Below, piece after piece: positions 27,969 to 36,378 of a DNA stretch of 64,000 nucleotides. Origin of the DNA: Photobacterium piscicola. GTDB taxonomy: Bacteria > Pseudomonadota > Gammaproteobacteria > Enterobacterales > Vibrionaceae. A program made the translations under genes and the position numbers. The notes beneath the pieces are model-generated. The model did no database searches. It was not told where the DNA came from and saw only the letters and a list, made by a program, of their open reading frames with translations. Location of the stretch: NCBI RefSeq assembly GCF_900166965.1, contig NZ_FUZI01000001.1, positions 186,001-250,000 on the forward strand, written 5' to 3'. Each line of letters opens with the position of its first letter. Position 1 is the stretch's first letter.

Positions 27969-29147
27969 CTACCCCGAAATGATAAATGTTCGATTAAACT
28001 CATCAGTTTGAAATTCAGCTAACCAAAGACAATAAACATCCCCTAGGTGAAACAGGTAATCAGTGAAACTTAATGGTTTATTTGGTTTAGCTTTCCGGCT
28101 GGTTTTTAAAAATCGTTGGTCGACCATTAATACAATTTGCTCGCGCGAACAATTAAGAAATATCGAGACTTCTAAAGCATTCATTTTTAGATTCGCAAGT
28201 AGTCCATTGTCACGCCATAAATTATTATCTATAAATCTCAATAACTCGTTAAGTACAATATTGTACTTTAAATTCCTTTCAGGTAATCGAATACAGCTAA
28301 AGAACAAATCTCCCAGTAAATCTTTTAGCTTCAAATTATCATGATGAATAATTGAATGTTCTAAATTAAATTCGATTTTTTGTTGTATTAAATGATGAAA
28401 GGATTCTGGCCAACGATGCCAAAAGTCAATGAAGGAAGCCCCATCAAACTCTTTTTGAGTAAGGTGAGCCCACCAATGTATTAGACCCCAACGATAGCTC
28501 TGAGGCAAATCAGGCAGTTGTTCGATAGTCTTACCTGCAAGCCAAGCAGAAGTTTTGTTTTCGGCACTATCTGGTTGTTGTTGGTTTGGATTAAGATACG
28601 TATCACATTCTCTGCAAAGTCCATTTAGACCAGCTATTCGATAATCATAATCTGCGCCACATGCGCACTTATATGTTAATAGAGCATTATGTTTGTGGCA
28701 GTGATTGTAACCGTTGAAATGCCATAAATAATGTCCAAAACCTTCCTCATATAAACATCTTGGGCAACATGGAATAGTATTTTTTCGTAATAATGAACGA
28801 GGAATAACCTCACTACCTCGTACTAGAGCGGTTGTTGATGGTGAATATATTAGCGATGTTCTATTTATTGCTAAAGACAGTATCTCAGTTTGCTCATTAA
28901 AAGTCATAAGGGCTATTTTGTGCAGTGCTGCTACTCTTGAACCATGATTATTTTTGGACGAATAAGGGTTAATTGTTTTTATATCAGTAGGGAAAGCCTC
29001 AAATCTATCGTGGTTTTCATCTTGTAAATACCGTTTTGTTACAATGAGGAACCGATGGATATCTTCATAGCCATTATTGTTTGCAACTCTGATGAAAAAA
29101 CTTTCCAAACTTTCATCTGAATGTGGTTCTGGTCTTTGTAGAAACAT
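27969..29147 (-). CDS. tniQ: TniQ (TnsD-family) adaptor linking Cascade to TnsC
   Basis: 392 residues. The N-terminal TniQ domain begins MFLQRPEPHSDESLESFFIR, followed by zinc-finger cysteines and histidines (CCPRCLYEEGFGHYLWHFN, HCHKHN, CACG, CRECD; about 127-190) and a helical C-terminus with an HTH-like segment. In I-F3 elements TniQ dimerises on the Cas6/Cas7 end of Cascade and recruits TnsC. It directly precedes cas8/5. The gap to the upstream helicase gene is 73 bp, so they are probably one transcript. Confidence 0.95.
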   Translation of the reverse strand: MFLQRPEPHSDESLESFFIRVANNNGYEDIHRFLIVTKRYLQDENHDRFEAFPTDIKTINPYSSKNNHGSRVAALHKIALMTFNEQTEILSLAINRTSLIYSPSTTALVRGSEVIPRSLLRKNTIPCCPRCLYEEGFGHYLWHFNGYNHCHKHNALLTYKCACGADYDYRIAGLNGLCRECDTYLNPNQQQPDSAENKTSAWLAGKTIEQLPDLPQSYRWGLIHWWAHLTQKEFDGASFIDFWHRWPESFHHLIQQKIEFNLEHSIIHHDNLKLKDLLGDLFFSCIRLPERNLKYNIVLNELLRFIDNNLWRDNGLLANLKMNALEVSIFLNCSREQIVLMVDQRFLKTSRKAKPNKPLSFTDYLFHLGDVYCLWLAEFQTDEFNRTFIISG

Positions 29148-29220
29148 GGCTTTCCTTCCTGTTAATACTCAACAACTCTTATAAAGTTAAAAGAAATTAA
29201 TATGTAATGAGTTTAGTAGA

Positions 29221-30603
29221 TCACCCATAAATAAAAGCACTGATTACGCGAGTGTGGTATTGGCCTAGAGTAAGCGCTGAATGTGGAGTTTGAATATCAT
29301 TACTTTCAGCAATAAACGCATTTTCATCGTTCTCCCAGTCTATCGTATAGCAATGATCCTCCACTTCGGTATCGATATTCGTTGAATATTGAGTATGTTC
29401 TTGGTTTCGTTCACTGTAATAACTATCGTTAAACATCGTTATTCTGGAACAGCTTTCAGGAATATCTATTTCAATTTGTTCTGCAAACCGTACCAGATTA
29501 CTTTCAGCAAAAGTGTATAGCCACGCATCTTGATTTGCGGGGTTTGTCGTTCGTAATATTCGGCCTAAAACTTGGCGAAAGTATAACTCTGTTCGAATAT
29601 TACTAAGATAACAACAGACCTGAAGTCTTGGAATATCAGTACCTTCACTAATCATGCCAATACTAACTATCCATTGAGTGGCGCTGTACTTAAAAGACTC
29701 AATTATGTTATTTGAGTGTTTGTCTTTATAAGTGACAAGCACACAAGTTTGGTTGAATTGTTGTTTTAATATTTGAATGATTTTTTGAGCGTGTATGATT
29801 GAAGCTGCTACGATTAAACCTCCAGCTTTTACTGATATTTGTCTGATCGTTTTAAGCTTATTAACTGCCAACTCAATGATTGTATTTAGAGCATCATTAT
29901 TATTAAGTACACAAGAATAATGTGTATTACTATTTTCTAGAAGTGCATTGATGGAGCTAAAGTGTTCAGGCTCAGTGCTACTCTGCAATGAAATCTTATC
30001 GCTATCGATTAAAGTAATATTTGGTCGTCGACAAACACCATCATTCACTGCTTGTTTTAAAGAATATTGATAGTTACAAATCACCTTATCTTCAGGATCA
30101 GTATAAGATAGTAAACTAATAGGTAGCTCATCAGAACGCCAAGGTGTTCCTGTTAACGCCAGTGTATACAAAACTGCATGTTGAATGTCATGTACTAAGC
30201 TTTGCCCCCAACTATTGTTGTCAGAGCCTTCATTGCCCCCACAGTGATGAATTTCATCAAAGACACACAATACACGGCGGCGAGATATCGTTTTCCAAAA
30301 ATCATGATGAAGGTATTGCATCGATTGGTAAGTCATAGAACACCCAAGCGTTGCTACTTGACCTGTGAATGTACAATCTAATATATCTGCGAATGTTTTT
30401 TGAATGTCTAAGGCAACCGTTTTTGATGGTGAAAAGCAAATAACAAGATCAATCATATTATTATCAAATAATGCCTTTGCTAAATAGGCTGCCATGCGTG
30501 TTTTTCCTGCCCCAGGGGTTGCTTGAGCCAGAAAATGACGATGTCCATTTTTATAATAATCAATAGCATTAGAAATACACTCACTTTGCCAGAGTCGAAG
30601 CAT
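29221..30603 (-). CDS. SF2 DEAD/DEAH-type helicase upstream of tniQ
   Basis: 460-residue superfamily-2 helicase: Walker A in ATPGAGKTRMA (about 27-37), DEIH box VFDEIHHCGG (about 115), motif III ALTGTPWRS, and motif VI VLGRILRTTNP. It resembles single helicases often carried by integrative elements. It begins 15 bp after the preceding 177-aa gene and ends 73 bp before tniQ, all on one strand. It would therefore be expressed with the TniQ-Cascade operon. A transposition or defence function is inference; hallmark I-F3 machinery does not require it. Confidence 0.8.
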   Translation of the reverse strand: MLRLWQSECISNAIDYYKNGHRHFLAQATPGAGKTRMAAYLAKALFDNNMIDLVICFSPSKTVALDIQKTFADILDCTFTGQVATLGCSMTYQSMQYLHHDFWKTISRRRVLCVFDEIHHCGGNEGSDNNSWGQSLVHDIQHAVLYTLALTGTPWRSDELPISLLSYTDPEDKVICNYQYSLKQAVNDGVCRRPNITLIDSDKISLQSSTEPEHFSSINALLENSNTHYSCVLNNNDALNTIIELAVNKLKTIRQISVKAGGLIVAASIIHAQKIIQILKQQFNQTCVLVTYKDKHSNNIIESFKYSATQWIVSIGMISEGTDIPRLQVCCYLSNIRTELYFRQVLGRILRTTNPANQDAWLYTFAESNLVRFAEQIEIDIPESCSRITMFNDSYYSERNQEHTQYSTNIDTEVEDHCYTIDWENDENAFIAESNDIQTPHSALTLGQYHTRVISAFIYG

Positions 30604-30618
30604 CTTAAGTCCTTAGAG

Positions 30619-31152
30619 TTATTGATATGATAGTACGTTAGATATTGCTCGAATTTGCCCAACAATTGCTGCTGCGTTTTCTTTCGCTTCAGAGTGTAAC
30701 TTCAATGCTAGAGAGGCTGTCTCTGGAAATTGTTCGATCATCGCTTGGTATTGTTCAGTCTCAGCAAGTTTTATGGATAATTCAGCTTCCATTGTGGCCT
30801 TTTGCGTTTTCAGGCTCTTGATACAACCATCTGACATAGTGCCTATATTATTGGTTTGATAGTTCACTGCATGTTGGTTTTTTCGTGGTTTTTTAGTTGT
30901 AAATTTAATTAAGTGGTAGTCATCACACTTTTTATATTTTTTACCATGTCTGACACCTGTTGAGGTAAGCACTCCTTTATCTTCTAATTCTGTTAAGTGC
31001 CGTGAAGCAAAAAGCCTAGTAGTATTTGGATTTTTATAGTGTGGGAATAAGTGCGTCAGCAGATCACGAATCGTCGTAGTTTTAAATGGCTCATCAGTAA
31101 CTTCGTTCAAAGCCATAAGAATATCAGAATGTATTTTTACTAAATCGGTCAT
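30619..31152 (-). CDS. Winged-helix-like plus coiled-coil protein, first gene of the tniQ-cas operon
   Basis: 177 residues that I do not recognise as a named family. The N-terminal 75 residues look like a winged helix (TIRDLLTHLFPHY, then LFASRHLTELEDKGVLTS and a basic wing RHGKKYKK). The C-terminal 65 residues form a coiled coil (LKTQKATMEAELSIKLAET). It is divergent from xre across a 92-bp promoter region and lies immediately upstream of the helicase. It could be a partner or regulator of the helicase. Confidence 0.65.
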   Translation of the reverse strand: MTDLVKIHSDILMALNEVTDEPFKTTTIRDLLTHLFPHYKNPNTTRLFASRHLTELEDKGVLTSTGVRHGKKYKKCDDYHLIKFTTKKPRKNQHAVNYQTNNIGTMSDGCIKSLKTQKATMEAELSIKLAETEQYQAMIEQFPETASLALKLHSEAKENAAAIVGQIRAISNVLSYQ

Positions 31153-31178
31153 AGCAAGTGTTTAATAAATAGTTTTGC

Positions 31179-31209
31179 GGATTATAGTCCGTGGTAACAT
31201 AATCATCAA
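31179..31209 (-). promoter_or_regulatory. Promoter of the helicase-tniQ-cas operon with Xre operator candidate
   Basis: On the minus strand, TTGATG (31204-31209), a 17-bp gap and TATAAT (31181-31186) make a good sigma-70 promoter 29 bp upstream of the first gene. The -10 lies inside GGATTATAGTCC (31179-31190), a near-perfect palindrome matching the one at the private guide (11 of 12). On the plus strand TATAGT inside the same palindrome could serve as the xre -10. Repressor binding here would shut both directions. Confidence 0.7.
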
Positions 31210-31244
31210 TAATAGATAGTCTTTCATTTTAGGTATTCCATAAA

Positions 31245-31451
31245 ATGAAAGACTTAGCAAAACTCTTTGGTGCAAATTTGCGCTCAAAACGTCGTGATAA
31301 AGGCGTATCACAAGATCAATTAGCATTATTGGCAGATATAGACAGAAGCTATATCGGTCGAATTGAGCGTGGTGAGGTCAACATAACGTTGGAAAAGGTA
31401 TATCAACTCGCAGTAGTACTTGAATGTGATGTTAAAGACTTACTTCCCTAA
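31245..31451 (+). CDS. Xre-family repressor of the CAST
   Basis: 68 residues, a single HTH_3 (Cro/C1) domain: SKRRDKGVSQDQLALLADID, then SYIGRIERGEVNITLEKVYQ. Small Xre regulators are reported to control guide expression in I-F3 transposons. Here the gene is divergent from the operon leading to tniQ-cas, and palindromes of the same sequence lie in its own promoter region and at the private-guide promoter. It probably represses all three. Confidence 0.85.
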   Translation: MKDLAKLFGANLRSKRRDKGVSQDQLALLADIDRSYIGRIERGEVNITLEKVYQLAVVLECDVKDLLP

Positions 31452-31887
31452 AAGATGGCAGCATTAAATCTATTACTTTTGATTTAAGATATGACAGGAT
31501 CGCTTGGTGATCACATCGAGCTGACTTCCATGGCTAGCTCAAAATTTCCCCATTCCTATTTAGTGCTTTTACTCGTTCATATTACATTAACGTGATTTTG
31601 GATTAGTTTTATTTACTGTATATCTAACCAAATTAAACAAAGCATGGTGTTTTTACCGCTTGAATTCAGTTTTTAATAAGACTGATTAAATACATTTCTT
31701 ACTTTTCACATCCTCTCATAAAGCGTTCGGCGTGAAAAAGTGTTATCAACTTCATGATATATAAAAATTATATCGAGTATGATATGGGTTTTATATGAGT
31801 ATATTTTGCGCAAAAGTAAGAATGCTTATTAATATACTGTTATGTTTAATCAGTGCCAAAATCGCACACGGTCATATCTAAGAAGTT
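31452..31887 (+). repeat. Constant segment before a cassette (diverged copy of 45320-45600)
   Basis: No gene is seen. From about 31535 the order of blocks is shared with 45320-45600: GGCTAGCTCAAA, CCCCATT, ATTAACGTGATTTTGGATTA, AATACATTTCTTACT, and AAAGTAAGAATGC just before the next gene. This looks like a fixed left border into which cassettes were placed. Confidence 0.6.
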
Positions 31888-33567
31888 ATGTTAATAGATA
31901 ATGAATTTACTATCAGAGAAGGATTACTTCTCCACAAAAATATCTCACCATTAAGTGAACAGCATCTTGATGAGTTAAAGCACGTTCAAAACCTAGATGT
32001 CACTGGGTTCACAGAGGCTGATGTTCGAGGTGAAATAATTGATCCAATAATAAGGGTATTAGGATATAAAAAAGGTCAATTTTCATCTGTTGATAGAGAA
32101 AAGCACATCCGTTTTCTTGGGAAAACACATAAATATATCGATTATAGTTTTACTTTGTGGAGAGAGAACTTCTGGATTATTGAAGCAAAGAAACCATTAA
32201 AGGGAGATAGATTTGGGTATGATGAATTAAGCCAAGCAACAGAATACTCAATTCATCCAGAAATTAATGCATCTGTAATTGTCTTATGTGATGGCTTGAA
32301 GTTAGAGATATTCGATAGAGAGGAAGATCTCGAAACTCCTGTAATTTCATTTAAGATCAAGAATCTTTTAGAAAACATCGATTATCTAAGGAAAATATTA
32401 GAACCCATGCAGATTTGGTTCTTTTATAAAAGAAGGGTCCTAAAATCCATAGACAAGGCTTTTGAGTCAGAATTCAATCAGCAAAGAGTAAATGAGTTCT
32501 TAGATATTATCGAAAACAGATTTAGAGAAAAAAGAGGTCAAATTCTCAAAAATTTCCAGTCAGCTGAATTTACAGAGAAGGATTCTGCGGTTGAAGTGTC
32601 AAATGCAAGCATAGATGACATCATTGATGTACATTTTTTCTTTTCTCAACCGAGATCAACAATGTACTCAATGAACAAGGTTTTAATTGATCATTGTCTT
32701 AAAATGAGAAGCTTCGATGTAATATACAAGGTATTCCCTGATCATTATAGAGATGCGAATGATGCATATTACTCAAATGCTTTAAGTTTTTTAATTCTGC
32801 TTGAAATGGAAACAAACACCTTAAATTGGTCTCCATCATGGTTAGTTGGTGAGGGAGATAAAACAGTAGAGTCCACTATAAAGGGATTAATCAGTCACAC
32901 CTTGAATTTCTTTGAAAATGATGAAGCAAGAAAAATCATCCTACTTGCATCATCAGCATTTAGGCGTTTATTCAAGGTATTGTCTATTGTTAGTCCTCAA
33001 CTCAATCAAGGAAGTGAATTACAACACTTATTAACGAGAGCCAATGAATCTGAATTCTCATGGAACCAGATATTATCTTCCCCAAAAAGAAATATAATTA
33101 TCGATATAGATAGGCTTAGTCTTTTGGCAACAGATAGGTTTGTTTCAGATTTTACTTCCGATAAGTACAAATTCAACTCAGCTTTGGCAAAGCAACAATT
33201 ATCACAGGTTTGGCATTTAGAAAAAATGCTTCTTGAGAGTACGCCAAATTATCGCCAACTTCTTCGAGAGAAAGACTTGGGAGAATTACACCCAACGGAA
33301 GCTTCTTCTGTAGTCTCTGACAATTTAGGACATAACTGTTTATGCGTCATAAAAATGAGCGAAAAGTGGAAAAAATATACTCTAGAAAATCACATGGATG
33401 AAGTGATAGCACTATCTAAAAATGGCTCTTGGGCAGCCAAAGAAATGCTCGAGGGTAAAGAAATTCCTGATAACTCATCGAGAAAAACTATTGAGCTCTC
33501 AGATCGCTTTTTCCTTGGCAACGATAAGCTACAGGGTTCATTGAAAACGCTCTATGGATACTCATGA
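31888..33567 (+). CDS. HsdR-N-type PD-(D/E)xK nuclease-like protein (559 aa)
   Basis: The N-terminal domain (about 35-160) is of the type I restriction HsdR_N kind: DIIDPIIRVLG-like entry, D85 in KYIDYSF and E99/K101 in WIIEAKKP, which is the PD-(D/E)xK core. It then has SVIVLCDGLKLEIFD. The remaining 400 residues are helical, without helicase motifs or any domain I recognise. It is therefore not a restriction motor but a nuclease fused to an unknown sensor or effector, a layout common in single-gene defence. It is followed 13 bp later by a short attC-like hairpin. Confidence 0.7.
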   Translation: MLIDNEFTIREGLLLHKNISPLSEQHLDELKHVQNLDVTGFTEADVRGEIIDPIIRVLGYKKGQFSSVDREKHIRFLGKTHKYIDYSFTLWRENFWIIEAKKPLKGDRFGYDELSQATEYSIHPEINASVIVLCDGLKLEIFDREEDLETPVISFKIKNLLENIDYLRKILEPMQIWFFYKRRVLKSIDKAFESEFNQQRVNEFLDIIENRFREKRGQILKNFQSAEFTEKDSAVEVSNASIDDIIDVHFFFSQPRSTMYSMNKVLIDHCLKMRSFDVIYKVFPDHYRDANDAYYSNALSFLILLEMETNTLNWSPSWLVGEGDKTVESTIKGLISHTLNFFENDEARKIILLASSAFRRLFKVLSIVSPQLNQGSELQHLLTRANESEFSWNQILSSPKRNIIIDIDRLSLLATDRFVSDFTSDKYKFNSALAKQQLSQVWHLEKMLLESTPNYRQLLREKDLGELHPTEASSVVSDNLGHNCLCVIKMSEKWKKYTLENHMDEVIALSKNGSWAAKEMLEGKEIPDNSSRKTIELSDRFFLGNDKLQGSLKTLYGYS

Positions 33568-33579
33568 GCCGAGACAAGA

Positions 33580-33651
33580 AACATAACAAGAAAATCCAGG
33601 TGACGCCTACGGCGCACTTGATTTAGGCGTTATCCTTACTTTTCCTAATAT
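33580..33651 (+). repeat. Short attC-like site plus constant 3' segment
   Basis: ACATAACAAG and AGGCGTTATCC bound a strong hairpin (AAATCCAGGTG/CACTTGATTT with a GC-rich tip), the layout of a 55-60-bp integron attC. It is followed directly by CCTTACTTTTCCTAATATCT, also found after the attC-like sites at 47440 and (inverted) 19917. Confidence 0.7.
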
Positions 33652-34047
33652 CTAGTCACCAAAATAGAACAAACAGTTAACTAACTGTTGTTCATCTATG
33701 AGTTAGCTTAATGGCTAGCTCGAATTTGCTCCATTGTTTGCTAGCGCTCATAAGTCATCACCCATCAAGAAGGCGAGTTTGCCATAGCTGGACTAATGGA
33801 ACGCAAATCAAATGACACATGGCTCTATGTGCAGTTGGTTTGCAAACTTTTCGTAGCGATGCATGTTTTCACTACTAAGGAGAAGTTTTCTCTTTTTAAT
33901 GAGCTCAATCATGCATGTTCGATGTGAATTATGATGTTATACAATGGCTTGTTGAAGTGGCTAAGTTACCTGTGGCATTCTATCAAGAATGTAAAACGAG
34001 AATTGATCATATAAAGTTGTTAGGTTAATCAATAATTTGGGAAACTC
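33652..34047. other. Intergenic region between cassettes
   Basis: Contains another partial constant segment (ATGGCTAGCTCGAATTTGCT near 33712). It also has a possible 37-codon ORF at 33915-34028 (starting MFDVNYDVIQWLVEVAK, ending HIKLLG), which looks like the tail of a longer protein and may be a remnant. I see no other gene. Confidence 0.35.
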
Positions 34048-34422
34048 ATGACAGGATTAGAAATACTCGGAGCATTAGGGGCACTTTCTGCCTGTATAGG
34101 TGTGCTCAAGCCTGTGGTAGATCGCCAAGATGATTTACAAACTATTGCAGTAGAAAAACTTAATGAAGCTGTTACTGAGACAGAGGGTTATTTTTATACT
34201 CAAAATGGGAAAGCTCAAATAGAGCACACATTAAACAGAGTTTGGAACTCAGCTTCTATAGCTTTGGATCGGGCGGGTTACCCTGAAATGTCTAGACTTG
34301 CGCAAATCAAAGGTACTTACTGGTTAAACCCAAATAACTGGGATGATGAGACTATCCGTGAATCTGGCATTCAACTCAGCGAAATGCGCAGAAAGTTAAA
34401 TGAAGCGTTGGAGCAAAATTAA
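34048..34422 (+). CDS. Hypothetical cassette protein (124 aa)
   Basis: 124 residues with a hydrophobic N-terminal stretch LEILGALGALSACIGVL (possibly a membrane anchor or buried helix) followed by an acidic helical domain with GYFYTQNGKAQIEH and WLNPNNWDDETIRE. I do not recognise the family. Its stop is at the edge of an attC site, so it is a single-gene cassette. Confidence 0.6.
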   Translation: MTGLEILGALGALSACIGVLKPVVDRQDDLQTIAVEKLNEAVTETEGYFYTQNGKAQIEHTLNRVWNSASIALDRAGYPEMSRLAQIKGTYWLNPNNWDDETIRESGIQLSEMRRKLNEALEQN

Positions 34423-34519
34423 CCTAACAAGGCACTAAACTCGACACTCCAACGCTTGGCATTTTTGCTTCGCAAAAGTCTATGCCAAGGTCTTGTGCGG
34501 GTTAGTTTGGCGTTAGGGC
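34422..34519 (+). repeat. Integron-type attC site
   Basis: CCTAACAAGGC at the left and GCGTTAGGGC at the right are complementary. The inner arms TTGGCATTTTTGCTTCGC and GCAAAAGTCTATGCCAAGG pair. The position immediately after a stop codon and about 100 bp length fit a Vibrio-type attC well. Confidence 0.8.
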
Positions 34520-34561
34520 TTTCAAACCGCGTTAAGATAAAAATAAAATGGACGTAATTAA

Positions 34562-35026
34562 ATGAAAATTCTTGGGATTAGGGTTGAACCAAAAAAAACA
34601 ACATTTGTTGTTATTAACTGTGAAGGAGATAACTTTACAATTATCAATAATGAATGTATTAAAGTTCCAGCAGCACTGGATTTTCCTGAAAAGTTGAAAT
34701 ATATAAGAAGCTGCGTTTTGGATATTTTAAGAGAGTATACAATAAGTATTGCTGGCATAAGAATAGCTGAGAGTAATTCTCAAAACTTAGATGTAACTAG
34801 GCTTCATATCGAAGGTGTCATACAAGAGGCGTTTGCTAGTAGTAGCGTTGACAAGTATTTCACAGGTAGAAAAACATCTATTGCATCTAGATTAAATATG
34901 AAACCTAAGCAGTTAGAATTGATTATTAAAGGTAATAATGGTTATGAATTGTTAGGTCACTGGGAGTTGCTAAAAAATAATAATGCAAGAGAGGCTGCAT
35001 TAGTTGCAATGGGGGCTTTAGCATAA
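34562..35026 (+). CDS. RuvC/RNase-H-fold (DUF3010-like) protein paired with a kinase
   Basis: 154 residues. The layout resembles DUF3010 proteins: an N-terminal beta-strand repeat (KILGIRVEPKKTTFVVI), a middle helix-rich part with the second acidic position (IAGIRIAESNS), and a C-terminal AREAALVAMGAL helix. DUF3010 has a RuvC-like fold, but the first strand here has Glu/Lys instead of a clear catalytic Asp, so activity is uncertain. Its stop shares ATG bases with the kinase start (TAATG), so the two are coupled. It sits inside one attC-bounded cassette. Confidence 0.6.
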   Translation: MKILGIRVEPKKTTFVVINCEGDNFTIINNECIKVPAALDFPEKLKYIRSCVLDILREYTISIAGIRIAESNSQNLDVTRLHIEGVIQEAFASSSVDKYFTGRKTSIASRLNMKPKQLELIIKGNNGYELLGHWELLKNNNAREAALVAMGALA

Positions 35027-36075
35027 TGTATCCATATCAGAAAGCACAAGTATCTTTTAAAAAGATTGAAGAGATTGGGCAAGAAGGACAAAACTCAAAA
35101 GTTTATCGTGTTCATGATGAATATCTCGATGCTGAAATGGTCATAAAAGAAGTCGAGAAAAACGATAACTTCTCTGCTGCTGATTATTTTTCAGAAGCCA
35201 GAACTTTATATCGTAGTAGCCATCCATATGTTGTACAGGTTAGTTACGCCTGTGAAGATGCTAAAAAAATATATGTGGCGTCACCATATTATAAAAATGG
35301 TTCACTTAAGCGCCTTATGTCGACAAGGTTTTTAACGACAAAGGAAATTATTCGTTATTCAACACATATTCTTAACGGCTTACATAATGTTCATTCGAAA
35401 GGATTAATTCATTTTGATATTAAGCCTGATAATGTTCTGATTTCCGATCGCAATGAAGCATTGCTGGCAGATTTCGGATTGACAAAAGTTATGGATAAAG
35501 AAGGTGTAGCGAAACAACCTAAGTTATACATTAAGCAATTTCCTCCAGAGGTATTTGGAAATCGAGAATGTGAGTTTGACAATAGGTTTGATATCTATCA
35601 AGTTGGTTTGACTATGTACAGAATGTGCGTAGGTGATCAAGCTTTTGATGAACAATTTTCTGTTTACCAGACAGGCCCGCAGTTTGGTCAAGATGTAATA
35701 TCGGGTAAGTTTCCAGACCGTAAAGCATATCCATTGCACATACCTACAAAATTACAACGAACCATAAATAAATGCTTAAAAGTTAATCCAGGAGATCGCT
35801 TTGGATCAGCTGTTGAAGTAGTAAACGCTCTTGCTGATATTGATGGTTCTATACTACACTGGGAGTATAAACCAACTGAGACTCACCAAGTATGGGAGTC
35901 AAATGTTGATGGTGTCACTAAGACGATAAGTGTATGTAATGAAAGGAAATCAAAAGCTTACCGTAAAACAGGGTCGTCAGAGCCGAGAAGAATTACGGCA
36001 TATTGTAAGGACGACATTACTGATACGGATATCATTAGGTTTTTAAATGATGAAAAAGAAATGCGAAAAAAGTAG
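35026..36075 (+). CDS. Hanks-type Ser/Thr protein kinase
   Basis: 349 residues. The kinase domain covers about 10-275: Lys41 in VIKEVEK, the catalytic loop HFDIKPDN (129-136, HFD replacing HRD but with Asp131, Lys133 and Asn136 present), and DFG at 149-151. All key catalytic residues are present. There is no transmembrane or PASTA domain, so it is cytoplasmic. The C-terminal 75 residues (SVCNERKSKAYRKTG onward) are unique and may bind a partner. The upstream gene overlaps its start and the next small ORF overlaps its end. Kinases in mobile cassettes point to defence signalling, but the target is unknown. Confidence 0.85.
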   Translation: MYPYQKAQVSFKKIEEIGQEGQNSKVYRVHDEYLDAEMVIKEVEKNDNFSAADYFSEARTLYRSSHPYVVQVSYACEDAKKIYVASPYYKNGSLKRLMSTRFLTTKEIIRYSTHILNGLHNVHSKGLIHFDIKPDNVLISDRNEALLADFGLTKVMDKEGVAKQPKLYIKQFPPEVFGNRECEFDNRFDIYQVGLTMYRMCVGDQAFDEQFSVYQTGPQFGQDVISGKFPDRKAYPLHIPTKLQRTINKCLKVNPGDRFGSAVEVVNALADIDGSILHWEYKPTETHQVWESNVDGVTKTISVCNERKSKAYRKTGSSEPRRITAYCKDDITDTDIIRFLNDEKEMRKK

Positions 36076-36232
36076 TCAATTTTTAACTAGAGCAAGATTA
36101 GTTAATGACACTCGAAAGTCTCTTTCTCGCGATAAGTTACCAGAGCCAACGGAAGACATGTTTGACTGTCTTTTAGGCTTTAAGCCGGGAGCAAGAGACT
36201 TCATTGACCTCTCCAAAACAGTTAAGCCCTAA
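36047..36232 (+). CDS. Small ORF overlapping the kinase gene (61 aa)
   Basis: 61 residues (MMKKKCEKSSQFLTRARLV to FIDLSKTVKP) starting 29 bp inside the kinase gene and ending at an attC-like site. AAATGATG gives two possible starts. The composition is protein-like, with a compact C-terminal segment (FDCLLGFKPGARDFID). It could be a third component of the kinase module, or an antitoxin or substrate. No family is recognised. Confidence 0.5.
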   Translation: MMKKKCEKSSQFLTRARLVNDTRKSLSRDKLPEPTEDMFDCLLGFKPGARDFIDLSKTVKP

Positions 36233-36378
36233 CAAAACAATCAAAGTGATGCGTTACATTCGGCATTATTGATATGGCTAGCCCCGTGTTTACGGTGCTA
36301 GCCTGTTCTTTATTTTGGTTGCCGTGCTCACTAGGACCGTGCCGACGTAGCGAAATCGGACCGAGCGTTTGGGTTAGC
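36226..36378 (+). repeat. attC-like site after the kinase cassette
   Basis: GCCCTAACAAAAC at the left edge and GCGTTTGGGTTAGC at the right edge are roughly complementary, and GGCTAGC...GCTAGCC forms an internal hairpin. The site is long (about 150 bp) and imperfect; I infer it mainly from its position and edges. Confidence 0.45.

Noticed and set aside
24407..29147. Possible canonical type I-F immune system
   Set aside because: No cas1 or cas2/3 is present, cas8 and cas5 are fused, and tniQ is in the operon, so it is the transposition-dedicated I-F3 form.
31840..31860. attI-like site (GTTATGT) before the HsdR-N gene
   Set aside because: Only a single loose core is present; no direct repeats or second integrase site could be seen.
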